DNA of 64,000 nt from CBDHFQ01 sp965262565. Lineage in GTDB: Bacteria > Bacteroidota > Bacteroidia > J057. Below the pieces are notes generated by a model. That model saw nothing but the letters and a program-made list of their open reading frames with translations. It had not been told where the DNA came from and made no database searches. Shown piece after piece: positions 1-8,067 of this stretch. The DNA is taken from positions 248,001 through 312,000 of the forward strand of contig CBDHFQ010000005.1 of the NCBI GenBank assembly GCA_965262565.1. The letters are read 5' to 3'. Every line of letters begins with the position of its first letter. The first letter of the stretch is position 1. The position numbers and the translations under genes were made by a program.

Positions 1-294
1 AGACTTCTTCAGCAAAAGAACTTTCATTTACTCGGATTTACTCCAGAGGAAGCAGAATCACAATTCGGCTTTTTACTAAACGCCTTCGAATATGGCGCCC
101 CTCCACATGGAGGAATTGCCTTCGGATTTGATCGTTTATGTGCCATCATGAATCATGCAGGATCCATCAGGGATTTTATTGCCTTTCCTAAGAATAACCA
201 GGGAAGAGATGTTATGTTAAATGCTCCTTCCCCCATTCACGAAGAACAATTAGAAGAATTATCCATTGCCTTAGTAGAAAAGGAAAAAGCTTAA
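1..294 (+). CDS. aspS: Aspartyl-tRNA synthetase, C-terminal fragment (cut by window edge)
   Basis: Reading frame 1 is open from the first base to a TAA at 292-294 and gives the last 97 residues of a class II aminoacyl-tRNA synthetase. It carries the motif 3 signature GIAFGFDRL (Gly-x-Gly-x-Arg type ATP-binding arginine), preceded by the AFEYGAPPHGG stretch and followed by IRDFIAFPKN, which are typical of bacterial AspRS. The enzyme charges tRNA-Asp with aspartate in the cytosol. The N-terminal anticodon-binding domain, the GAD insert and the start lie outside the window. No operon partner is visible downstream because the next gene is on the opposite strand. Confidence 0.95.
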   Translation, partial: RLLQQKNFHLLGFTPEEAESQFGFLLNAFEYGAPPHGGIAFGFDRLCAIMNHAGSIRDFIAFPKNNQGRDVMLNAPSPIHEEQLEELSIALVEKEKA

Positions 295-337
295 CAAAGC
301 CCTTAGAAGGGAATTATCTTTATACACCAATGAAAGT

Positions 338-856
338 TCAACTTACTCGTGAAAAATTTTTCACCAGTCCATTATTATTGTGATACTTTCTGGCTTTTAC
401 GTAATCGAGAACAGCGTCAGGAATAAGTCCATCTATCTTTCCTTTATGTTTAATCAGTTCCCTGACTATTGTAGAAGAAATCATAGCTGTACTGGGACTA
501 CTTAATAAGTGTACTGTTTCGATTTCCGGCCTCATATGTTTATTAACCAATTCAATGGGTTGTTCATACGTCAAATCTGTTGCATTCCTCAACCCCCTTA
601 AAATAAAATTTGCTCCCTTCTCATTAGCAAAATCAACCGTCAAGCCATGATAGTTATCCGTACTGATCTTGGATTCATTTTCGAAACATAGGGACAACAT
701 TTCCATTCGCTCTTCCAACGAAAAGAAATAAGATTTTTGGCTATTGACTCCGATGGCTACAATGATGTGATCGAAAAGTATTTTACCCCTAAGAATAATT
801 TCTACGTGACCAGCTGTAATCGGGTCGAATGAGCCAGGAAAAATGGCTACTTTCAT
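338..856 (-). CDS. coaD: Phosphopantetheine adenylyltransferase
   Basis: This 172-residue nucleotidyltransferase transfers AMP from ATP to 4'-phosphopantetheine, the penultimate step of coenzyme A synthesis. Visible motifs are GSFDPITAGH at the N-terminus (the T/HxGH nucleotide-binding signature), the ILRGLRN loop and ISSTIVREL near residue 130. I chose the ATG at 856, giving MKVAIFPGSFDP. A TTG nine bases upstream (865) is also in frame, but ATG gives the usual family N-terminus. The C-terminus is about ten residues longer than in many homologues. It is convergent with aspS and is the last gene of a minus-strand run DUF3822-rsmD-coaD, a neighbourhood common in Bacteroidota. Confidence 0.95.
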   Translation of the reverse strand: MKVAIFPGSFDPITAGHVEIILRGKILFDHIIVAIGVNSQKSYFFSLEERMEMLSLCFENESKISTDNYHGLTVDFANEKGANFILRGLRNATDLTYEQPIELVNKHMRPEIETVHLLSSPSTAMISSTIVRELIKHKGKIDGLIPDAVLDYVKARKYHNNNGLVKNFSRVS

Positions 857-957
857 ACCTCTCAAAATTGAATTTAGTTAGTTAGATGAACGCTTTGCGT
901 TAGGTAGTTTAGTTATATAGAAATTAAGAGAAATTTAACTAAGGTAAAAGGAGTTTA

Positions 958-1497
958 TTAAAAATTCCTACAAAAAAAACTGATGCTGGAGGAGCCATAA
1001 GTTTTAAAAAATTGAAAGCCATGCATATGTTGAAAGGAATTGTTACTTAAATGTTCTATGATTAACCACCCTCCATCAACCAAATTATGCTCTTTTAGTC
1101 CTTCTTCTATCCATCGTTCCTGATGAGGTAATTGGTAAGGAGGATCTATAAATATGAGCGTATAGGGATGTTTATTCTTTTTCAAGTAGGTTAAAGCATC
1201 CGACATAACGCATTGAGCATGGTCGAGATGAAAACTGCTAAACAATCGCTTTTGAGCCTGAATACACTTCCTGTTACGATCGACTGAGATAACCTCAGCT
1301 ACCCCCCTGCTCCAAAACTCTAAACTAACGGCACCAGTACCGCTACACAAATCCAGGACTCTTTGCTCTTCCCATTCAATCCGGTGGTGCAACACATTAA
1401 ATAATCCTTCCCTTGTACGATCAGTGGTAGGTCTTACTGGTAATCCCTTCATTTCTGGAATGTGCCTACCCCCAAATTTTCCTGCTATAACTCGCAT
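958..1497 (-). CDS. rsmD: 16S rRNA (guanine(966)-N(2))-methyltransferase RsmD
   Basis: The 179-residue product is a class I SAM-dependent methyltransferase that methylates G966 of 16S rRNA in the 30S subunit. It shows the RsmD N-terminus MRVIAGKFGGRHI, the RPTTDRTREGLFNVL segment, the SAM-binding loop DLCSGTGAVSLE and the catalytic FIDPPY motif (D/N-PPY class). Length is normal for the family. The ATG start is 12 bases after the end of the upstream DUF3822 gene, so the two are probably cotranscribed. About 100 bases separate it from coaD. Confidence 0.95.
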   Translation of the reverse strand: MRVIAGKFGGRHIPEMKGLPVRPTTDRTREGLFNVLHHRIEWEEQRVLDLCSGTGAVSLEFWSRGVAEVISVDRNRKCIQAQKRLFSSFHLDHAQCVMSDALTYLKKNKHPYTLIFIDPPYQLPHQERWIEEGLKEHNLVDGGWLIIEHLSNNSFQHMHGFQFFKTYGSSSISFFCRNF

Positions 1498-1509
1498 ATA
1501 CTACAATAT

Positions 1510-2361
1510 TCAGCCTTTCCTCGCAAAGGCCATAAATCCGTAACGCCAGGTGGAAGTTTCAGCTAAAAAAGAAGCAATACTAGCCCCCCAACCTTCGTAC
1601 ACCTGGGTATGGGGCAAACGCTCTCTAATTTTTATCAATAGTGCATCTTCTTTTTCCAAATCTCCTAGTACTAAAATGGGTAGTTGCCATGGTAAGTCCA
1701 GTACTGACCTAATCGATAATAAAAAATAAAAGATATCATTATGAGCTCTGTAAACATATGCATTTGAAAGGCATATTTGTTGATTCTTACAGGCAGTAGT
1801 AATAATATAACCATCAAATATGTGAACCAATAAAAAATTTGTCAAAGATTTTGAGAGTCTTTCAAACATATGAAAATGTGTACTTATAAGATGGTGTACC
1901 TGGTAATCTCCCAAATATTTGTCCCATATAAATCTAATTTCATCAGGTATCACAAATAAAGCTCCGACCTCTGTTCCAGCAATAGGAGTATGAATTAATT
2001 CCTCTTCATAAATTTGTTCATGAACCAATGTTCTAGATAACTCTAATAATCTCCTGTCTTTTAACAGTAAATGAGGAATTAACATGAAATCGGAGGTAGC
2101 AGCAAGTAATAAGGTTTCTGCTGAATCAGCTAATAACACCCTCTCTTTTCTGAATACAGTTTCCAAAAAAATTTCATACGGTAATAGCGCTTCATTTCTA
2201 ATTTCTTTTCCAAAGAGGATTTGGTGCTCTTTAGTTAGATAGACATAGCTTAGCACATTGGGACGCCAACTTATGACCTTTGTTAGATGCCCTACTTCGT
2301 CTATATTCGGAACTCGAGTTCCGAATACCCGAGATGGAAATAACGTATCACTTGAAACCAT
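1510..2361 (-). CDS. DUF3822 family protein
   Basis: This 283-residue cytoplasmic protein has no signal peptide or membrane segment. It matches the Bacteroidota family DUF3822 as I recall it: an N-terminal half with hydrophobic beta strands and a C-terminal half containing ADSAETLLLAA and a GWGASIASFLAE tail. The family may adopt an actin-like ATPase fold, but its function is not established. Its place directly upstream of rsmD and coaD is the usual family context and supports the assignment. The start is ATG. It heads the minus-strand operon, and the 251-base gap to the divergent gene at 2613 should hold promoters for both directions. Confidence 0.75.
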   Translation of the reverse strand: MVSSDTLFPSRVFGTRVPNIDEVGHLTKVISWRPNVLSYVYLTKEHQILFGKEIRNEALLPYEIFLETVFRKERVLLADSAETLLLAATSDFMLIPHLLLKDRRLLELSRTLVHEQIYEEELIHTPIAGTEVGALFVIPDEIRFIWDKYLGDYQVHHLISTHFHMFERLSKSLTNFLLVHIFDGYIITTACKNQQICLSNAYVYRAHNDIFYFLLSIRSVLDLPWQLPILVLGDLEKEDALLIKIRERLPHTQVYEGWGASIASFLAETSTWRYGFMAFARKG

Positions 2362-2612
2362 ATTCAGCCCAACCTTTTATTCACCGATGATGGAAATAAC
2401 TTTTATAGTATACATAATAAGTAATTAATCTTATAGCTTTCTATAAGAAACGTACTGATATGAGCTAATTTATTTAAATTTGTAGCTAAAAGATCTTTTT
2501 GAGCGTTGAAAGAAGTATGAAAATTATTTTTTTTAACATCGTAAGCTAGGGAATAATTACACATTGTTTGTTATAAAATAGTAAGTTACACTTTCTGATA
2601 ACAATTCTTAGT

Positions 2613-3239
2613 ATGAAAAAATTGATGGGCCTTCTGGGGGTAATCCTCTTAATGAATGCTACAAGTATGCAAGCGCAAATTGGGGACAGATTAGTGCCAC
2701 ATTTGGGATTTAGCTATGAAAATATAAAGCTATCGGACCTCGTGGGAGGATCCCCTACAGACGAATTCAGCAGGGTTTTATATGCCTTTTCGCTGGGAAC
2801 TTATTATACGCTTTATCACCAAAATGATGTATTAAGCGTGGGTGTCGATCCAAGTTTGAATTTTGGATTTAATTTTATTTCATCTCCACAACGAACAAGA
2901 GTGAATTTATTAGTTCAGGTTCCTGTATATTTTATGGGGAGGATCGGTGCAAATGCCACCAAATACAATCAGCAAAAAGTTGGTTTCGGCGCTGGTATAG
3001 GAGGGATCTTCACTTATTATCGAGACGGTGGAGTTAACAGATCTTTGAATGGTTTTAACCCAAACGTTGCCATAGAAGGAAGTCTTTTATCCAGAGGAGG
3101 AAGCCTTACCCTTAGAGGACATTTTGCTATAGTAAAGCCAGATGTGACCTTCCAGGCTGGAAACGACATTCAAGGTGCAGGAGATTTTGTTTATAACGAT
3201 TTTGGAACCTGGGGAGTAGGACTAATTTACGGTTTTTAG
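2613..3239 (+). CDS. Outer-membrane beta-barrel protein, copy 1 of a tandem pair
   Basis: The 208-residue product starts with a signal peptide (MKKLMGLLGVILLMNATSMQAQ). The rest is alternating amphipathic strands rich in Gly, Tyr and Phe, ending in WGVGLIYGF with a terminal Phe, as expected of an outer-membrane beta-barrel of about eight strands. It is clearly paralogous to the next gene, sharing DRLVPHLGFSYE/DRFIPHIGFLYE, FSLGTYYTL/FSIGTFYTL, GVDPSLNFGFNF/GIDPNAQLGFNF and RVGANATKFNEQK-type segments. I recognise no specific function, and no TonB plug or enzyme motif is present. The 147-base gap to its paralogue suggests separate or shared transcription from the promoter region 2362-2612. Confidence 0.65.
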   Translation: MKKLMGLLGVILLMNATSMQAQIGDRLVPHLGFSYENIKLSDLVGGSPTDEFSRVLYAFSLGTYYTLYHQNDVLSVGVDPSLNFGFNFISSPQRTRVNLLVQVPVYFMGRIGANATKYNQQKVGFGAGIGGIFTYYRDGGVNRSLNGFNPNVAIEGSLLSRGGSLTLRGHFAIVKPDVTFQAGNDIQGAGDFVYNDFGTWGVGLIYGF

Positions 3240-3386
3240 GAACCTTATCTCTGCCGGTAAGCTTTCCCCGAATTTAACCAGCGTTTAGCAAGCGGTTTTA
3301 AGATGTAGAAATGTTATTTCTTTCACTTTGTAAGCAACGACCCAAATAAAGCCTGCGTTCGAAGAAGAGAATTATATGATGTAGGG

Positions 3387-3992
3387 ATGAACAGCTTTAC
3401 TTGGGTCATTTTGTTTGCCTTATTTTTTCTTCAGATCAATCTGTCTGGACAAGTAACTGACAGATTTATTCCACATATAGGTTTTCTTTATGAGGTAGTG
3501 TCGGACGAAAATAGCACGTTCATTCCTTCTGAACGTTATGACCGTTTTTTCTATGTATTTTCGATAGGAACTTTTTACACGTTAGTCCATAATAGAGATT
3601 TTATCAGCCTGGGAATTGATCCTAATGCACAATTAGGATTCAATTTTCTTAGTACCGCTCAGGGAGTAAAAGTAAGTGTATTAGTTCAGGTTCCCCATTA
3701 TTTTATGCTGCGCGTAGGCGCCAATGCCACTAAATTCAATGAACAAAAACTTGGAATAGGTATGGGCATAGGGGGAAACTACCATTTTTTTTCAGAATAC
3801 GACCAACGTGGGCAAGCAAGTTTCTGGATACCTTCTGCCGTTTTCGAAGGGACGATTCTCTCTCAGGGAAACACATTGACGGGAAGAATACATTTTTCGC
3901 TGACCAACGCTAATGGCAAATTGAAAATAAAAAATGGAACCTTAAATAAAGACTTCAGTAACTGGGGATTAGGTCTTTTGTATGGATTCTGA
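3387..3992 (+). CDS. Outer-membrane beta-barrel protein, copy 2 of a tandem pair
   Basis: This 201-residue paralogue of the preceding gene has its own signal peptide (MNSFTWVILFALFFLQINLSGQ) and the same barrel pattern, finishing with WGLGLLYGF. Conservation is strongest in the central strands (LVQVPHYFMLRVGANATK) and weakest in the predicted loops, as expected for duplicated barrels whose surface loops have diverged. I do not recognise a substrate or enzymatic activity. It ends about 80 bases before a TPP riboswitch that belongs to the next gene, so it is not obviously part of the thiamine regulon. Confidence 0.65.
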   Translation: MNSFTWVILFALFFLQINLSGQVTDRFIPHIGFLYEVVSDENSTFIPSERYDRFFYVFSIGTFYTLVHNRDFISLGIDPNAQLGFNFLSTAQGVKVSVLVQVPHYFMLRVGANATKFNEQKLGIGMGIGGNYHFFSEYDQRGQASFWIPSAVFEGTILSQGNTLTGRIHFSLTNANGKLKIKNGTLNKDFSNWGLGLLYGF

Positions 3993-4069
3993 TATATTTT
4001 TATTTCTCGATAATTTTAAAAAAACACAACTTTTTCAACATTTAATTTGTTAATTACCTAATATTTTTT

Positions 4070-4140
4070 GCCGGGGGTGCCCTCTTAGGGCTGAGATTAT
4101 ACCCATTGAACCTGATCCCGATCATGCGGGCGAAGGGAAG
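4070..4140 (+). promoter_or_regulatory. TPP riboswitch aptamer (THI element)
   Basis: The segment matches the thi-box consensus closely. GGGGGTGCCC opens it at about 4073, the P3 hairpin CCCT-ctt-AGGG follows, then CTGAGA at 4091-4096, ATACCC, and the diagnostic GAACCTGATC with the CATGCGGGCGAAGGGA tail ending near 4138. CTGAGA and the second arm form the pyrimidine and pyrophosphate pockets of the aptamer. It lies 70 bases upstream of a TonB-dependent receptor on the same strand, so the receptor is expected to be repressed when cellular TPP is high. Confidence 0.93.
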
Positions 4141-4148
4141 GAAAAGCT

Positions 4149-4206
4149 ACCTAAAGACAGGTGACTCCTGGCTATAACAGTATGTTCTATCCAGTAAAGT
4201 ACCTGT
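4149..4206 (+). promoter_or_regulatory. Candidate riboswitch expression platform (alternative hairpins before the start codon)
   Basis: Downstream of the aptamer, ACAGGT (4157-4162), ACT (4164-4166) and CTGG (4168-4171) can pair with ACCTGT (4201-4206), AGT (4198-4200) and CCAG (4191-4194). This gives a 13-bp interrupted stem ending four bases before the ATG at 4210. A competing short hairpin, ACCT (4149-4152) with AGGT (4159-4162), uses the same 5' arm. Mutually exclusive stems of this kind suggest translational control by sequestering the initiation region. The pairings were found by eye; no energies were calculated. Confidence 0.5.
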
Positions 4207-4209
4207 ATT

Positions 4210-6669
4210 ATGAGAAATCTCGCTATTCTAATTTTACTCATTTTTTCCTATTCATTTTTATATTCTCAGTACTCATTAAGTGGTATCGTCTCTACTCAGT
4301 ATAATACTCGATTAATCTCTGGCGCTCAAGTGTCTCTTAAAGGAACTTCATATGTTACCTATACGGATAAAGATGGATACTTCGCCTTTGCAAATCTTAC
4401 CCCAAGTGATTATATATTACAAATATCATATTCTTCTTATTCTCTCTATGAACAGCAGATTAGTTTAACGGGTTCTTTGGAGCTGACAGTAGAAATCATT
4501 CCCGAGATGAATACAGCTGGAGAAGTACTCATAAGCGCTACCAGAGCTAGTAAACGCACCTCCACCACCTACGAGGAACTCAATGTAAAGGAAATAGAAG
4601 AAAGAAACTACACTAGAGATATTCCCTTTCTCATCGAACAAACTCCATCTGTAGTAGCTACTTCGGATGCAGGTGCAGGAGTGGGATATACCGGATTGAG
4701 AATTAGAGGTAGTGATCCTACAAGAATAAATGTAACTGTTAACGGAATTCCGTTAAATGATTCCGAATCACATGGGGTTTTCTGGGTAAATTTGCCTGAC
4801 TTGGCTTCCTCACTTAACAACATTCAAGTACAAAGAGGGGTAGGTACTTCAACAAATGGAGCTGCTGCCTTCGGCGCAAGCATAAATCTTCAAACGGACT
4901 TACCCAATATAGAACCTTTTGCCACTTCCGATAATACCTACGGTTCATTTAACACCTGGCGAAACAACATACATGTAGGTTCAGGGCTGATAAAGGAAAA
5001 ATTTAGCTTTGATCTTCGTCTTTCCAGGATAGACTCAGATGGATGGGTAGATCGAGCGACCTCAAATCTGAAATCTTTTTTCATAGGTGCAAATTATTTT
5101 GGAGAGAAGAGCATGCTAAAAATTAATGCATTTACCGGAAAAGAACGTACCTATCAGTCTTGGTGGGGAGTTCCTGAAGCTATTATCAATGGTAGTAAAG
5201 AAGAATTGGAAGAGCACATCAACAGGAATTTTTATACTGAGGATCAAATAGAAAATCTCCGTTCATCTGGTAGACAGTATAATTTTTACACCTATGACAA
5301 CCAAGTAGATGATTATCAACAAGACCATTATCAACTACATTATTCATATATTCCTTCTACCCAATTTGACCTCAGCCTGGCTTTGCATTACACCAGAGGT
5401 AGAGGCTTTTTTGAGGAATTTAGGGAGGGTGATCCACTTTCAGCTTATGGAATATCTCCCATAGCGATAGGATCCGAAACCATCGATAATTCCGATTTAG
5501 CCCGTAGGAGATGGCTGGATAATCATTTTTACGGGTTTGTTTTCACCACCCGATTTAAGGCTCTTAAAAATGTAGAGCTATTATGGGGAGGAGGCGCCAA
5601 TAGATACGATGGAGATCATTTTGGAGAAGTTATATGGGCACGCTTTGCAGGTAATAGCGAATTAGGAGATCGATATTATGAAAGTAGAAGTCTCAAATAT
5701 GACAGCCACAGTTATGTCAAAGGATTCTTTACGCTTGGCAGGAAATTATCTGCCTATGCCGATCTCCAACTGAGACATATCGATTATAAATTCGGAGATC
5801 AAAATTTAAACGAAGCTGGTACTGAAAATGAGGGGCGGATGATTTTTGGAGATGCTTCTTATACTTTTTTTAATCCGAAAGTAGGTGTGACCTACCAGAT
5901 AAATCCTCGACAATATGCTTATGCATCATTTAGTATGGCTCACCGAGAACCGATTAGAAGTGATTTTATCGAAAACCCTTTAGTTCCGGAAGCAGAACGA
6001 TTAAACGACCTTGAATTAGGATATAGGATCAATGTACCAAAATTAAACTTTGGGACCACTGTATTTTTTATGGACTATCGCGATCAATTGGTGTTAACAG
6101 GAGAACTAAATGATGTGGGGGCTTTTATTCGTACCAACGTCCCTGACAGTTATCGTGCTGGCATAGAATTACAAGCTACCTGGAAGCCTTCTAAATGGCT
6201 ATCTTTTGCGGGGAATATCACTTACAGCGAAAATAAAATTGATCGCTTCACTAAGATAATTACCAACTTTGATAATGGAATAGCTGCTGCGGAAGAATTT
6301 AGGGATAGCGATATTTCCTTTTCCCCCTCCTGGATAAGTGGGCAAACCCTTACCATCTCCCCTATTAGATCGCTGGAAATGAGCCTGATCGGTAAATATG
6401 TATCCCGACAATTTATGGACAATACCAGTGATGATAATCGATCTATCGATGCTTATTACATCAATGATCTGAGAATTGAGTATACCATATCTCCTTCCTG
6501 GTTATCCTCCATTAAGTTAGGTGTTTTTATTAATAATCTCCTCGATATAGCTTATGAAGCTAATGGATATACCTTTGGCTTTATCGCTGGAGAACAAGAA
6601 GTCATTGAGAATTTTTATTATCCACAAGCAGGTATAAACGCTAGTGGTAGAATAGTTCTTACATTTTAA
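4210..6669 (+). CDS. TonB-dependent receptor, probable thiamine transporter
   Basis: The 819-residue outer-membrane receptor has a signal peptide (about 1-19), a carboxypeptidase-regulatory-like domain (about 22-100), a plug domain (about 125-225, with TGLRIRGSDPTRINVTVNGIPLND) and a 22-strand-type barrel to the C-terminal IVLTF. It should import a ligand across the outer membrane using TonB/ExbBD energy. The sequence alone does not identify the ligand. The TPP riboswitch directly upstream makes thiamine or a thiamine precursor or phosphate the likely substrate, as known for riboswitch-controlled receptors in Bacteroides. No inner-membrane thiamine permease or kinase gene lies beside it. The next gene starts 49 bases downstream. 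Confidence 0.88.
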   Translation: MRNLAILILLIFSYSFLYSQYSLSGIVSTQYNTRLISGAQVSLKGTSYVTYTDKDGYFAFANLTPSDYILQISYSSYSLYEQQISLTGSLELTVEIIPEMNTAGEVLISATRASKRTSTTYEELNVKEIEERNYTRDIPFLIEQTPSVVATSDAGAGVGYTGLRIRGSDPTRINVTVNGIPLNDSESHGVFWVNLPDLASSLNNIQVQRGVGTSTNGAAAFGASINLQTDLPNIEPFATSDNTYGSFNTWRNNIHVGSGLIKEKFSFDLRLSRIDSDGWVDRATSNLKSFFIGANYFGEKSMLKINAFTGKERTYQSWWGVPEAIINGSKEELEEHINRNFYTEDQIENLRSSGRQYNFYTYDNQVDDYQQDHYQLHYSYIPSTQFDLSLALHYTRGRGFFEEFREGDPLSAYGISPIAIGSETIDNSDLARRRWLDNHFYGFVFTTRFKALKNVELLWGGGANRYDGDHFGEVIWARFAGNSELGDRYYESRSLKYDSHSYVKGFFTLGRKLSAYADLQLRHIDYKFGDQNLNEAGTENEGRMIFGDASYTFFNPKVGVTYQINPRQYAYASFSMAHREPIRSDFIENPLVPEAERLNDLELGYRINVPKLNFGTTVFFMDYRDQLVLTGELNDVGAFIRTNVPDSYRAGIELQATWKPSKWLSFAGNITYSENKIDRFTKIITNFDNGIAAAEEFRDSDISFSPSWISGQTLTISPIRSLEMSLIGKYVSRQFMDNTSDDNRSIDAYYINDLRIEYTISPSWLSSIKLGVFINNLLDIAYEANGYTFGFIAGEQEVIENFYYPQAGINASGRIVLTF

Positions 6670-6718
6670 CTTATAATTAGCCTAAAAGTGATATATTATT
6701 GGTAGTTGTTTAAGCTAT

Positions 6719-7810
6719 ATGTCAAAACCACACTTCATCCCCTTTCTAAGCGTACCATCCTACAAACGCGTACTAATTGTAGATAGCTATCATCCTAAAG
6801 GAGTAATGTTATCTCATTGGCGAGGAACATCTAAAATCCCAGGATTAGAAGATGATACCAGTACGGGAATTGTTCTAAATACCATCAAGGCTGAATTGCC
6901 CATGCTGAATATATCGTTCATGAGTAATAACCATTTTGATATTGATGGTTTTTTAGGCATTTGGAGTTTAAAATATCCCGACTTAGCTATAAGCCACGAA
7001 TCCCTTTTAAGACATATGGCTTTATTGGGAGATTTTCGGGAACGTAATACCAATGAGCCAGAATCAGATCTGGCCCTAAAATTAGTTTCCTGGATGAACT
7101 ACCAGGAAGCTAAAAGATTTTATATCCCTTTTGGTGCAGAAGATCTTCATTTAAATGAAGCCATCATGTGTATTCCAAAGTATGAATATTTCCTCGCTCA
7201 TTTTTTGGAAGTGTTAACCCAAGCTACCCTCATTCAGGAGGAGTGTTTGGGCGAGTATTACACCGTGAAAGCTCATGAAGATGTCTTGAAAAATGAGACT
7301 AGTAATATCCAATTATTGGAGCATATACGGTTACTTATTATAGAGACACCAAATCCTCTTCACTATTATGCGCTATTTGGAGCTAGCGAACAAGCAGATA
7401 TGGTATTATGTATATATGACGATCATCGATATGAATTGGAATACAAATATACTACCTGGATAGATACCGCCTTTAGACATGCTTTTCCACGGCTCAACTT
7501 TAATCCCCTGGCAGATAAATTAAACAACTTAGAACAATCAGGTCTAAGGTGGAGCTTTAACAGCATTATGGATACTGGACCTTCATTACGTCTCAGTTCT
7601 CCTGATTATCAACTGACTAAAACCATGCGATATAATCACCCTTTTAACAGGACCATTTTTTCTTCTACCATTCCCCCTGAAACATTTAAGGAGATCATTA
7701 TTAGCTATTATGAAGAGGCTTATCTATATACGCAAAGAAGATCTGAGTGGACATGGAAAGCCATGAAAGAAGAAAATCGCAAAGTAGAACAGCATATTGG
7801 ATATGCTTAG
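6719..7810 (+). CDS. DUF6687-like conserved protein, probably cotranscribed with the thiamine receptor
   Basis: The 363-residue soluble protein has no signal peptide. Conserved-looking segments are LIVDSYHPKGVMLSHWRG, DDTSTGIVLN and MSNNHFDIDGFLGIWSL in the first 100 residues. The last, with its His-x-Asp pattern, resembles the family I remember as DUF6687, whose biochemical role I do not know. It starts 49 bases after the receptor stop on the same strand with no visible terminator between them, so it may be under TPP riboswitch control, which would link it to thiamine. That link is inference from position. The His/Asp-rich N-terminal motif could be a metal or catalytic site. Confidence 0.6.
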   Translation: MSKPHFIPFLSVPSYKRVLIVDSYHPKGVMLSHWRGTSKIPGLEDDTSTGIVLNTIKAELPMLNISFMSNNHFDIDGFLGIWSLKYPDLAISHESLLRHMALLGDFRERNTNEPESDLALKLVSWMNYQEAKRFYIPFGAEDLHLNEAIMCIPKYEYFLAHFLEVLTQATLIQEECLGEYYTVKAHEDVLKNETSNIQLLEHIRLLIIETPNPLHYYALFGASEQADMVLCIYDDHRYELEYKYTTWIDTAFRHAFPRLNFNPLADKLNNLEQSGLRWSFNSIMDTGPSLRLSSPDYQLTKTMRYNHPFNRTIFSSTIPPETFKEIIISYYEEAYLYTQRRSEWTWKAMKEENRKVEQHIGYA

Positions 7811-7857
7811 CAAAGACACATGATACAGTAACTAACTTATCGCATCAACCATCGACT

Positions 7858-8067
7858 ATGATTTCCGTCGCCTTGTTATGGTTCATAAGCTATTCCCTCC
7901 TTACAGAGACGGTAAAAAATTATGCAGATTATGTGCCTACCCATTTTGTTCTTCCTCATCCATCTCCCAGGAATAATATATGGCTGAAGAAAAATCCATG
8001 GTTCGAACAAGACTTACTCCCAATATTAAAAGAGAAAATAAAGGAATTGCAGAATCACTTAGTTTAG
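7858..8067 (+). pseudogene. C-terminal remnant of a uracil-DNA-glycosylase-family gene
   Basis: From about 7900 the frame encodes LTETVKNYADYVPTHFVLPH then PSPRNNIWLKKNPWFEQDLL and a short helical tail. This closely matches the C-terminus of the uracil-DNA glycosylase superfamily, where HPSPRNN carries the conserved active-site histidine. Intact members are about 190-230 residues. Here the region before it is occupied by the end of the previous gene, and the 7811-7900 segment does not resemble the family in any frame I read. Only about 55-70 codons survive, so I call it a 5'-truncated pseudogene. Its stop overlaps the stop of the convergent gene at 8059 by nine bases. Confidence 0.65.

Noticed and set aside
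4608..7053. Several minus-strand open frames under the TonB receptor and DUF6687-like genes
   Set aside because: They are antisense shadows of well-supported genes with no domain or start context.
7747..7857. N-terminal part of the 106-codon frame at 7747-8067 as a real gene start
   Set aside because: This part lies inside and just after the DUF6687-like gene and does not resemble the uracil-DNA-glycosylase family. Only the region from about 7900 does.
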